Shown in pieces: positions 51,491 through 58,728 of a DNA stretch of 64,000 nucleotides. The stretch is from Bacteroidales bacterium UBA6192 (GTDB lineage: Bacteria; Bacteroidota; Bacteroidia; Bacteroidales; F082). A model generated the notes under the pieces. That model saw only the letters and a program-made list of their open reading frames with translations, made no database searches and was not told where the DNA came from. The stretch covers positions 1-64,000 of the forward strand of contig DITE01000064.1 of assembly GCA_002422725.1 (NCBI GenBank), written 5' to 3'. Position 1 is the stretch's first letter, and each line of letters opens with the position of its first letter. The position numbers and the translations under genes were made by a program.

Positions 51491-51925
51491 TCAGTCAATT
51501 TTATTGAGAATCATTTTTAAGCTTTTTGCCTTGGTCTCATCTGTGAGGCATTCCTGAATCTTTGATTTAAACTTCCAACAGGTCATTTGCCGTATTTCGG
51601 TCATCCTGCTAATTTCGTACGTGGATATTTCCGGATTGGAACAAATGACAAATGCTATCTGAAAGGCCTCCACCAATGGAATTTTACACCTGTGAAATGC
51701 AGTATGTGCAGTAGCAGATTCTTCTGTTTTGCATCTGGTGCAGCGGCGAGAGAAGGGCTTTTTACCATGACAAAAGTTATCATGCCCGCATTTTCTACAC
51801 ACAAATCCATTCCGCCATTTTTCTTCAGCCAGCAAAGCCAGGCATGCCTCTTCATCAGCAAAAATAGTGTCTGTTCCCGAAGAGATTCTTGGTGCCTTTC
51901 CTGATGTTACAATATTGTTAGACAT
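51491..51925 (-). CDS. IS1595-type transposase N-terminal domain protein (zinc ribbon + HTH), no catalytic domain
   Basis: A 144-residue protein that matches only the N-terminal part of IS1595/IS1016-family transposases. The zinc ribbon is FVCRKCGHDNFCHGKKP then SRRCTRCKTEES (CxxC...CxxC), followed by TAHTAFHRCKIPLVEAFQIAF, the conserved linker, and a helix-turn-helix-like part (STYEISRMTEIRQMTCWKFKSKIQE). Full-length transposases have about 150 further residues with the DDE acids; none are here. The frame ends cleanly next to a terminator, with no remains of a catalytic domain behind it. It may be a domesticated DNA-binding protein or a stable remnant. Confidence 0.7.
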   Translation of the reverse strand: MSNNIVTSGKAPRISSGTDTIFADEEACLALLAEEKWRNGFVCRKCGHDNFCHGKKPFSRRCTRCKTEESATAHTAFHRCKIPLVEAFQIAFVICSNPEISTYEISRMTEIRQMTCWKFKSKIQECLTDETKAKSLKMILNKID

Positions 51926-52165
51926 TGGACTATATATAGTTATATGAACGAAAACAGCGATATCTTACAATCATTCAATTTTTTTTCGACGAATTCATGC
52001 ATTCCTGTTACCAGGTTGTCTGATAAGGTTGTCAGACCATCGTTTAAACAAATCATTTTGAACAAAAAACTATTTTCCAAAATAAACCGCATTAACTTTG
52101 GCCTGATATTTGAATGCAAAAGTAAAAAAATAGTGCGATTAAAGCGATTTATTTAATTTTTTAAT

Positions 52166-52173
52166 TATTTTTG
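52166..52173 (+). promoter_or_regulatory. -7 box of the thioredoxin lipoprotein gene
   Basis: TATTTTTG, 35 bases before ATG 52209. The 283-base divergent region shows no other clear element. Confidence 0.45.
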
Positions 52174-52208
52174 TGCCGTCATAAATTAACACTTTAATAC
52201 TAAAACAA

Positions 52209-52691
52209 ATGATCTACAGAAGTTTAGCCTTATTGATTTCATTCTTTTTACTCACCTCGGCTTGCTCCAACACAAATGGCAAGCAGACATCAGATGTTGA
52301 AAAACCCGCGAAAACCAAATCGGATAACGTAAAACCCGAATACCTTACCTACAATACTTTTCTTGAAAAAATCTGGAATTTTGAAAAAAACCCGCAACAA
52401 TGGGTCTATCAAAATGAATTACCAAGTGTTATCGACTTTTATGCCGATTGGTGTGCCCCCTGTCGCAAAATTGCTCCCATTATGGAAAAATTGGCCAAGG
52501 ATTACGAAGGCAGAGTAAAGATTTACAAAATCAATGTGGATGAAGAAAGAAAACTGGCTTCAGTATTCAGGGTTCAGAGTATCCCGGCTGTTTTGTTTAC
52601 TCCTGTCTCGGGTCAACCAATGATGCAGGCAGGTGCCATGACCGAAGAAATGTATGTTCAGATTATCGAAGAGCAATTATTAAAGAAATAA
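52209..52691 (+). CDS. Thioredoxin-fold lipoprotein
   Basis: A 160-residue protein with a lipoprotein signal peptide (lipobox TSAC, Cys about 19), a charged linker, and a thioredoxin domain with the active site DWCAPCRKIAP, the cis-Pro segment QSIPAVLFTP and the usual helix pattern. It should sit in the outer or inner membrane facing the periplasm and exchange disulfides there. It is followed 22 bases later by a thioredoxin gene whose product has the same arrangement; the two align along their whole domains, including YNTF/KETF starts and the LLKK end. They are probably a duplication with one copy retargeted. Confidence 0.88.
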   Translation: MIYRSLALLISFFLLTSACSNTNGKQTSDVEKPAKTKSDNVKPEYLTYNTFLEKIWNFEKNPQQWVYQNELPSVIDFYADWCAPCRKIAPIMEKLAKDYEGRVKIYKINVDEERKLASVFRVQSIPAVLFTPVSGQPMMQAGAMTEEMYVQIIEEQLLKK

Positions 52692-52713
52692 CCAAATTTT
52701 AAACAAATACAAA

Positions 52714-53067
52714 ATGGAACATTTAACAAAAGAAACTTTCCTTACCAAGGTATTTAATTACGAACAGAACAAAGAATGGAAATTTGAAGGCGGACTACCC
52801 TGTCTTATCGACTTTTATGCAGACTGGTGTCAGCCATGCAAAATGGTTGCACCTATTCTGGAAGAGCTTTCGAAAGAATTCGAAGGTAAGATTAATATCT
52901 ATAAGGTTGATACAGAAGCAGAAGTTGAGCTGGCTGGCGCATTCGGTATTAGAAGTATACCCTCCTTGTTATTCTGCCCGGTTGAGGGACAACCTCAGAT
53001 GGCAATGGGCGCACTTCCTAAAGAAAGCCTTATCAATGCAATAAACGATGTGTTGCTAAAAAAATAA
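52714..53067 (+). CDS. Cytosolic thioredoxin
   Basis: A 117-residue thioredoxin without signal peptide: FYADWCQPCKMVAPILEEL holds the active site CQPC, RSIPSLLFCPVEG holds the cis-Pro. Length and fold are standard, with an N-terminal extension KETFLTKVFNYEQNKEWKF also present in the lipoprotein paralogue upstream. An extra Cys lies in the cis-Pro strand. A terminator follows. The active site CQPC instead of CGPC may alter redox potential. Confidence 0.9.
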   Translation: MEHLTKETFLTKVFNYEQNKEWKFEGGLPCLIDFYADWCQPCKMVAPILEELSKEFEGKINIYKVDTEAEVELAGAFGIRSIPSLLFCPVEGQPQMAMGALPKESLINAINDVLLKK

Positions 53068-53092
53068 CATTAACCCGGTGTATTATAATTTG

Positions 53093-53123
53093 GCTGTGCA
53101 GAGTTTCTGTACAGCTATTTTTG
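53093..53123 (+). terminator. Terminator overlapping the WbqC promoter
   Basis: GCTGTGCAG-AGTTT-CTGTACAGC hairpin (53093-53115, one G-U pair) followed by TATTTTTG (53116-53123). The same TATTTTTG fits the -7 consensus, and TTTG at 53089-53092 lies 23 bases upstream, so the hairpin fills the promoter spacer. The WbqC ATG is at 53137. Confidence 0.65.
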
Positions 53124-53136
53124 TTTATTTGCATCA

Positions 53137-53787
53137 ATGTTCACAGCCTTGAATAGTCCGGTATTTTCTACGGCATGGTTTCCACCCGTGAGCTATGTGG
53201 CTTCTTGCATGGCATTCAGCGAAATCGTTATTGAAGCAAAGGAAACTTTTCCAAAACAAACTTTCCGGAACAGATGCGTTATCCTTACTGCAGGAGGCCT
53301 GTTAACGCTTTCCATACCGGTGATAAAACCCTTTGGAAGCAGAACTAAAACAGATGAGATTGTGGTTTCAGGGGTTGAACCCTGGCAACGGATACATTGG
53401 AGATCAATAACTTCAGCTTATAGCAGATCACCGTATTTTGATCACTATGCACATCACTTTTTTCCTTTGTTTCATGATCAGGCAAACTCTCTGATCGAAA
53501 TGAACGACCGATGTCTACAGCTTGTATTTACACTCTTGAAACTGCCCAAAACATTGCATTACACAAGTGACTACTGCTCACTCCATGCAGCAGTTGATCT
53601 GAGAAACGCATTTGACCCGAAAAAACAATTCTCATCCGATTACTTTGACTATTATTTTCAAGTGTTTGGCGATCGGTTTGCCTTTCGGCACGACCTTAGT
53701 ATACTCGACCTGATATTTAACCTTGGTCCTGATAGCCTTAATTATCTCCGTTTGGTTGAGAATTCTATTCGGGGTAAGCTATTCTGA
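53137..53787 (+). CDS. WbqC family protein
   Basis: A 216-residue WbqC-like protein. Family sequence is clear: FPPVSYVASCMAFSEIVIEAKE, FPKQTFRNRCVILTAGGLLTLSIPV, ISGVEPWQRIHWRSITSAY-like VSGVEPWQRIHWRSITSAYSRSPYFDHY, and an N-containing helix. WbqC proteins occur in polysaccharide loci but also alone; the reaction is not established. In Bacteroidota the gene often lies next to lepB, which is not here. The 3' end overlaps the convergent phosphodiesterase gene by 23 bases. Confidence 0.88.
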   Translation: MFTALNSPVFSTAWFPPVSYVASCMAFSEIVIEAKETFPKQTFRNRCVILTAGGLLTLSIPVIKPFGSRTKTDEIVVSGVEPWQRIHWRSITSAYSRSPYFDHYAHHFFPLFHDQANSLIEMNDRCLQLVFTLLKLPKTLHYTSDYCSLHAAVDLRNAFDPKKQFSSDYFDYYFQVFGDRFAFRHDLSILDLIFNLGPDSLNYLRLVENSIRGKLF

Positions 53788-55834
53788 TGTGGTAAATATT
53801 CATCAGTTTTTTCTTCAGGATTTTTTTAACAAGATTAATTTCTTTCAATGTAATCCTGGCATTATCAAACTGATTGGTTTCTATTTGTTTGCCTATAATA
53901 TTCTCCACCAGGTCGTTTACTTTTTGTTCGGTTGGAAATTTCATACTGCGCGATGCTGCTTCCACCGAATCAGCCATCATTACAACTGCTGTTTCTTTTG
54001 AGAAAGGCACAGGCCCCCTATAACTAAAATCACGCTCATCCAGTGCAATACCAGGATTTTGACGCTGTTCCATAGTGAAAAAATATTCAACCCGTCGGTT
54101 TCCATGATGTGTTCGGATAAAGTCAATGACCTGTTCGGGTAGTCTGGCTTTACGGGCTTTCTCGATTCCTTTTATGACATGCCCTATGATAATTGAAGCA
54201 CTCTCAGCATAGTTTATATCGTTATGAGGATTATAACCACCTGACTGGTTTTCAATATAGTATAACGGGTTATCCATCTTGCCTATATCGTGATACAAAG
54301 CCCCAGTACGAGCAAGTAATGTATCGCCTTCAATGGCAAATAAAGCTTCCTCAGATAAATTTGCAACCTGAATACTGTGTTGGAAAGTGCCCGGAGCTTT
54401 TAAAGCAAGTTCGCGGAGAAGCGGACTGTTCGTATTGCTGAGCTCGAGTAAAGTAAGATCAGTAATTAAACCAAACAACCTTTCCAGCAGAAATATCAGC
54501 GGCAAGGCAAGAAGTGTTAACAGTGCACTAAACAGAAATGACCATAACTGCATGTGACTCACTGTCATCAATGTTCCTTCCTGTATCAGTGTAAAACCGG
54601 CATAAATTATACAATAAGAAATGAAAATAAACACAGAAGTTCTGAAAAAGTAAATCCTCTTGTTGTGATTTACCAGACTAAAAATAACGACAAAGCCAAC
54701 CACAAACTGATTAAAAATAAACTCAAACGCGTTTGGAACAACCAGTGCTATTATCAGTACAGTCAGAAAGTGAACCATCAAGGTTAATCGGGTGTCGAAA
54801 AAAGTAATCATGATTATCGGCAGCATTCCAAACGGAATAAAGAATAACCAGGATGGGTTATTGGAAATAATCAGAAAAGATGGCAGTATGACTAAGACCA
54901 TTAACAATAAGATCAGATTGAGCTTTTTAAGCTCATCAAATACATCAGGCCGGATAAACCGAATAAACAAAAACAGAATAACGAAAACTGAACCGGCCAG
55001 AATCACATGGCCCCATAACAATGAATTGTTGCCAGATTGAGTTCCAATTCTGGTTTCATATTCCTGACGAAGCGATTGGAGCACATTAAAGCGGCTAACA
55101 TCAATTACTTCGCCCTCAGCAATAATCAACTCACCTTGTTGTACCATTCCATATGTTACTGAAACGGATTCAAGTGCCCTGTTAATATCCTGATTTGTCA
55201 TGACTTCGCTAAAATCAAGGTTTTGGATTAAATGACCCCCTAAAACATTTTGCAACAGCTCACGATCTAAATTTGGCCTTTTTGCCAGTTCAGCTGAAAC
55301 AAAATCAAATGCAGTCTTCACTTTAAAAACATCTTTTAAAGCAACTGTTTGAGCAGTTCGCTCCTTTACAATGTTAATTTTCTCCTGAGGATCACGATTT
55401 TCAATTGATTTGTGCATGATCAGAATACCAACATTATGGATCGAATCAAAAAGCCCATTCAATTGTCTTAGATTCTGTTTCATCAATTTCTGGTTTGTTT
55501 CACCATATTTCTCTTCCCAGGCTTTATTAAAAGCCAGTTGCATCATTTCTTTCCCTCTTTGGGTTTCTTCGGCATTGTGAATAAAATATGGATTTACATC
55601 CTCAAGCACTTTACTTTGCTCAAGCTTCAGCTGATCCTCAGGCTTCATAATGGCAAAATCGAAAGGTGCAAACAAAGATTCCTGCTGCCATGGCTTTCCT
55701 TTCTGAATTTCATACCTGAACTTACCTTCACGCGGAATAAATAACACTACAAGGATAACAGCAAATAGAAATAGTATCACTTTGAACGCATCGTAATACT
55801 GGTGACGAACAAAAATTAGAAATCGATTTGGCAT
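53765..55834 (-). CDS. 7TM-HD phosphodiesterase, PgpH-like
   Basis: A 689-residue membrane protein: one N-terminal helix, an extracytoplasmic 7TMR-HDED domain (about 40-265), seven membrane helices (about 270-460) and a cytoplasmic HD domain. The HD motif is GALYHDIGKMDNPLYY, with upstream LALKAPGTFQHSIQVANL and downstream TIIIGHVIKG-like SIIIGHVIKGIE and RTHHGNRRVEYFF. PgpH of Listeria hydrolyses cyclic di-AMP; the domain order is the same. Ligand and substrate are inferred from family membership. Confidence 0.92.
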   Translation of the reverse strand: MPNRFLIFVRHQYYDAFKVILFLFAVILVVLFIPREGKFRYEIQKGKPWQQESLFAPFDFAIMKPEDQLKLEQSKVLEDVNPYFIHNAEETQRGKEMMQLAFNKAWEEKYGETNQKLMKQNLRQLNGLFDSIHNVGILIMHKSIENRDPQEKINIVKERTAQTVALKDVFKVKTAFDFVSAELAKRPNLDRELLQNVLGGHLIQNLDFSEVMTNQDINRALESVSVTYGMVQQGELIIAEGEVIDVSRFNVLQSLRQEYETRIGTQSGNNSLLWGHVILAGSVFVILFLFIRFIRPDVFDELKKLNLILLLMVLVILPSFLIISNNPSWLFFIPFGMLPIIMITFFDTRLTLMVHFLTVLIIALVVPNAFEFIFNQFVVGFVVIFSLVNHNKRIYFFRTSVFIFISYCIIYAGFTLIQEGTLMTVSHMQLWSFLFSALLTLLALPLIFLLERLFGLITDLTLLELSNTNSPLLRELALKAPGTFQHSIQVANLSEEALFAIEGDTLLARTGALYHDIGKMDNPLYYIENQSGGYNPHNDINYAESASIIIGHVIKGIEKARKARLPEQVIDFIRTHHGNRRVEYFFTMEQRQNPGIALDERDFSYRGPVPFSKETAVVMMADSVEAASRSMKFPTEQKVNDLVENIIGKQIETNQFDNARITLKEINLVKKILKKKLMNIYHIRIAYPE

Positions 55835-56137
55835 AATGTAAAAACTTAGCGCAAATATAAACTATTCAGAATAATACGCCGGAATTTCAATTTTCTATAA
55901 CTAATCTGATTGCTTATCGGGTGTTTTAACACAAACAGGAATAGTGGATAAAAACACTTTATTTATCCAGCAAAAGTGAACGATTAAGCAGGGGAAGCGA
56001 AAAATAACGTGGACAGGATTTTTGTTCCTTGGTGTATGATTGTCGCTTTTAATGTAAATTTGTTTCAGGCAATCATGGTTCGCTTAATGGTTGTAACTTG
56101 CTTATATTGTTGAATGATTTGAACTTAAAAACCTGAA
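55835..56137. other. 303-base divergent region between pgpH-like and NlpC/P60 genes
   Basis: Contains the minus-strand -7 box TATATTTG (55852-55859) of the phosphodiesterase gene, a palindrome GTGTT-TT-AACAC at 55921-55932, a hairpin GGATAAA/TTTATCC at 55946-55968, and the 52-base promoter block 56011-56062 of the NlpC/P60 gene. No coding ORF is seen. Confidence 0.55.
56011..56062 (+). promoter_or_regulatory. Promoter block of the NlpC/P60 gene, shared with cysH
   Basis: Ends in TAAATTTG (56055-56062), with TTG at 56029-56031 in the -33 region (23-base spacer). The 52 bases align without gaps to the cysH promoter at 489-540; conservation is strongest in the first 10 bases (GGAC-GGATT) and the last 22 (GCTTTTA-TGTAAATTTG). 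Similarity seems to extend a little upstream (GGGAAG..CG..A.ATA) with one gap. Confidence 0.6.
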
Positions 56138-56911
56138 ATGAATAGAGGAATTTGTAAATACACCTGTATTGCCGTTAGGAGCATGCCATCAGATAAAGCA
56201 GAAATGGTATCCCAGATGTTGTTCGGAGAATCATATGTTGTTCTCGACCAGAATGAAAAATGGATGCTCATCAGGCAGGATTTCGATGGGTATGAAGGCT
56301 GGATAAGTCAGAATCAGTTCAGCCCGCTCGGGGAGCAAGAGTTCCAGTTTCGGCTTAAAAACGATATCATGCCAAGTAAGCTGTTGCTCAATGAAGCCAT
56401 TGACGAAGATGGCAGAAAAACCATCATCAGCTTTGGAAGTAGTCTTTCTCAACGTCCTGACAATTTTGTTGTAAACGGGGGCAATCAGTATTCCTTAAAA
56501 CATGCAGACCCCAAAGCGGAAAGCACATTCCAGGAACTTATTTCATTGTATAGCGCTCAGTTAATCGGCATACCCTACTTATGGGGAGGAAGAACAGTGT
56601 TTGGGCTGGATTGTTCCGGGCTAACTCAGCTCATTTTTAAAGTTTGTGGCATACGAATTTACCGTGATGCCTTTCAACAGGCAACTCAAGGCGAAACAGT
56701 AGATTTTATCGACGAAGCCCAGCCTGGTGACCTTGCCTTTTTCGACAACCAGGAAGGAGCAATCATTCATACCGGAATGATACTGACAAATGGTCAGATT
56801 ATTCATGCATCGGGTTCGGCTCGGATCGATCATATTGACCATCAGGGAATTTACAACAATTCCCTACAAAAATACACGCATACATTAAGATTGATCAAAC
56901 GAATACATTGA
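56138..56911 (+). CDS. NlpC/P60 (C40) peptidase with N-terminal SH3-like domain
   Basis: A 257-residue protein. The N-terminal part (about 1-75) is an SH3b-like domain (IAVRSMPSDKAEMVSQMLFGE, WMLIRQDFDGYEGWIS), a cell-wall-binding fold. The C40 domain has LIGIPYLWGGRTVFGLDCSGLTQ with the catalytic Cys, AQPGDLAFFDN, catalytic His in AIIHTGMILTN and IIHASGSARID. Such enzymes cut gamma-D-Glu-DAP bonds in peptidoglycan. There is no evident signal peptide, so it may act in cytoplasmic recycling of murein peptides. Its promoter resembles that of cysH. Confidence 0.9.
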   Translation: MNRGICKYTCIAVRSMPSDKAEMVSQMLFGESYVVLDQNEKWMLIRQDFDGYEGWISQNQFSPLGEQEFQFRLKNDIMPSKLLLNEAIDEDGRKTIISFGSSLSQRPDNFVVNGGNQYSLKHADPKAESTFQELISLYSAQLIGIPYLWGGRTVFGLDCSGLTQLIFKVCGIRIYRDAFQQATQGETVDFIDEAQPGDLAFFDNQEGAIIHTGMILTNGQIIHASGSARIDHIDHQGIYNNSLQKYTHTLRLIKRIH

Positions 56912-57011
56912 CCTGATTAGTATTTTTTATTAAATCGCTTTAGTATCACTATTTGGCATGATTTATGCTGCTAAGATGAAAACTTAATATTCATCTTAAA
57001 TCTTAATCAAA

Positions 57012-57359
57012 ATGGTACTACCAACAAATCTTCAACACCTTGCAACGGCAAACGACCTGACTAAAACAATACAAGAACACAATCATGTTATGGTATGCTG
57101 CGGACGCATGGGACCTATGTGTATTCCAGTGTATGGCATCATGGAAGAGCTTCAGTCCGAATACAAACATGTGGCCTTCAGAGATATGGCGTTTGATTCT
57201 CCGGAAGCACACATAATCCGCAATCTGCCTGAATGCAGGGGCTTCATGGGAATTCCTTTTACAGTTTATTATAAGGACGGAAAGGTAGTTGCAGCTACAA
57301 GCAGCATCCAATCGCGTGATCAGATCACAAGCATACTCGACAGAGAGTTCAAGGGATAA
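57012..57359 (+). CDS. Atypical thioredoxin-fold protein with CCGRMGPMC in place of CxxC
   Basis: A 115-residue thioredoxin-fold protein. The helix start that normally carries WCGPC reads VMVCCGRMGPMCIPVYGIMEEL (C29, C30, C37), so the two-residue spacing of CxxC is replaced by CC-x6-C. The cis-Pro segment is intact (FMGIPFTVYYKDGK), as is the rest of the fold; another Cys lies in LPECRGF. It is followed 55 bases later by a thioredoxin-reductase-like gene, the obvious partner. A conventional Trx mechanism would need C30 or C29 with C37. No standard family name is known to me. Confidence 0.75.
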   Translation: MVLPTNLQHLATANDLTKTIQEHNHVMVCCGRMGPMCIPVYGIMEELQSEYKHVAFRDMAFDSPEAHIIRNLPECRGFMGIPFTVYYKDGKVVAATSSIQSRDQITSILDREFKG

Positions 57360-57379
57360 ATTCATGCTAAACATGAATT
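57359..57379. repeat. Perfect 8-base inverted repeat between the thioredoxin-like and reductase genes
   Basis: AATTCATG-CTAAA-CATGAATT, directly after the stop of the thioredoxin-like gene and 36 bases before the reductase ATG. It could be an RNA stem or an operator; there is no T tail. Confidence 0.5.
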
Positions 57380-57414
57380 CCTTTTAAATCAAGCTATTGC
57401 TTAAAGGAAAGAAT

Positions 57415-58383
57415 ATGGAAAATAATCATTTTCACACCATTGTTATCGGAGCTGGCCCTGCTGGCCTTACGGCCGGCATCTATCTTTCGAGAGCCAAAAT
57501 GAAAACACTGGTTTTGGACTCTGGAATTGCAGGCGGACAGCTGATATTGACGCATGAAGTGGCCAATTATCCGGGAATTGAAAAGATTTCAGGATATGCC
57601 TTAAGTGAAAATATGCGCAAGCAAGCCCTGAAATTCGGTTGTGAGATGCTGTCCGGCATTTCCATAGCAACCATTGATTTCGAGTCAACAATGAAGTCAT
57701 TGAGCCTGACCAACGGTAAAAAGTTTACAGCTGATACGATCATTCTGGCAACTGGCGGCCGGTCACGAACCCTCAATGTAGCCAACGAAGACTTTTTCAA
57801 AGGTCGTGGGATTTCCTATTGTGCTACATGTGATGGCGACTTTTTTCAAGATAAAGAAATTGCTGTTGTTGGAGGTGGTAATACTGCTCTGGAAGAAGCA
57901 GTATCATTAACAAAATATGCCAGCAAGGTTACCCTGATTCACATGCTCGATCATTTTCAGGCTTTTGCCCATGCACAGGAGGAAGCTATGAATAACCCCA
58001 AAATCAGTTTCATGATGAATTCCCGAATAACTTCCTTTAACGGAGTTGATAAGCTTGAATCGGTGAACATTGAAAACTTACTGACCCACGAACAGACTGA
58101 AATGAAGCTTGATGGAGTGTTCGTGTTTATTGGCTATGAAGCCAACACCGACTTTGTTCAGGGCAAGTGCATCAGGCTGAACGACCGCAAGGAGATTATC
58201 ACGGACGAAAAGCTCCAGACAAATGTACCCGGTGTTTTTGCCGCCGGCGATGCGATTGATAAAAAGTACAGGCAAATTACCACAGCCGTTTCTGATGGAA
58301 CGATTGCTGCACTGAATGCGATAGAGTTTATCAACACCCGGAAAAGTTTACAGGCAAATCACGCTAACTCATTGATTGTGTGA
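57415..58383 (+). CDS. Thioredoxin-reductase-like flavoprotein lacking the NADPH-binding arginines
   Basis: A 322-residue FAD enzyme with the thioredoxin reductase layout: FAD loop IGAGPAGLTAGIY (residues 11-23), active site SYCATCDGDFF (C136, C139), pyridine-nucleotide loop VVGGGNTALEEA (151-162) and FAAGDAIDKKYRQ (FAD). The HRRxxxR motif that binds the 2'-phosphate of NADPH reads HMLDHFQ (176-182), without Arg. NADH or another donor is therefore more likely. ATG 57415 has a good AAAGGA upstream; TTG 57397 is less likely. It pairs with the atypical thioredoxin upstream. Confidence 0.88.
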   Translation: MENNHFHTIVIGAGPAGLTAGIYLSRAKMKTLVLDSGIAGGQLILTHEVANYPGIEKISGYALSENMRKQALKFGCEMLSGISIATIDFESTMKSLSLTNGKKFTADTIILATGGRSRTLNVANEDFFKGRGISYCATCDGDFFQDKEIAVVGGGNTALEEAVSLTKYASKVTLIHMLDHFQAFAHAQEEAMNNPKISFMMNSRITSFNGVDKLESVNIENLLTHEQTEMKLDGVFVFIGYEANTDFVQGKCIRLNDRKEIITDEKLQTNVPGVFAAGDAIDKKYRQITTAVSDGTIAALNAIEFINTRKSLQANHANSLIV

Positions 58384-58419
58384 GTTCATTATTTTGAATG
58401 GTTCTAAATATTACCTTCA

Positions 58420-58452
58420 TTGGTCACCCATTCCATAAAAGAATTAATTTTG
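58420..58452 (+). promoter_or_regulatory. Promoter of the riboflavin-regulated receptor gene
   Basis: TTG at 58420-58422, a 22-base spacer and TAATTTTG at 58445-58452. Expected start about 58458, just where the FMN aptamer begins. Confidence 0.55.
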
Positions 58453-58461
58453 CCCTTGAAA

Positions 58462-58579
58462 TTCTTCAGGGCAGGGCGAAATTCCCGATCGGCGGTTATA
58501 GTCCGCGACTCCTGCAATAGCAGGACTGAGCCGGTGAAATTCCGGAACCGACAGTTAAAGTCTGGATGGTAGAAGGATT
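58462..58579 (+). promoter_or_regulatory. FMN riboswitch (RFN element)
   Basis: All conserved parts are present in order: CTTCAGGGCAGGGCGAAATTCCCGA starts with the P1 and P2 core (58464 onward), GATCGGCGGTTATAGTCC, a variable stem CTCCTGCAATAGCAGGA, GAGCCGGTGAAATTCCGG, ACCGACAGTTAAAGTCTGGAT and AGAAGGAT closing P1 at 58579. An intrinsic terminator follows at 58680, so FMN binding probably ends transcription before the receptor gene. Confidence 0.97.
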
Positions 58580-58679
58580 AGGCCATGTGTTATCAGCTAC
58601 AATTGCTTTTGGCATGTAGTAGTTGTATCTATGACAGGATAGTTTTATCCGATCATAATCATTTGGTATGAAGACTTTT

Positions 58680-58711
58680 AGCCCTGCAGCGTTTCTGACA
58701 GGGCTTTTTTT
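58680..58711 (+). terminator. Riboswitch-controlled terminator
   Basis: AGCCCTG/CAGGGCT hairpin (58680-58705) followed by TTTTTTT, between the FMN aptamer and ATG 58729. It is the expression platform of the riboswitch. Confidence 0.92.
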
Positions 58712-58728
58712 ATTAATACCAAATCAAA

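Noticed and set aside
51944..52156. 70-codon ORF on the plus strand between the IS1595-type gene and the thioredoxin lipoprotein
   Set aside because: Low-complexity basic sequence, no ribosome-binding site, overlaps a divergent promoter region; likely chance.
51421..52208. A complete IS1595 insertion sequence
   Set aside because: No terminal inverted repeats, no target duplication and no catalytic domain could be found by eye on either side.
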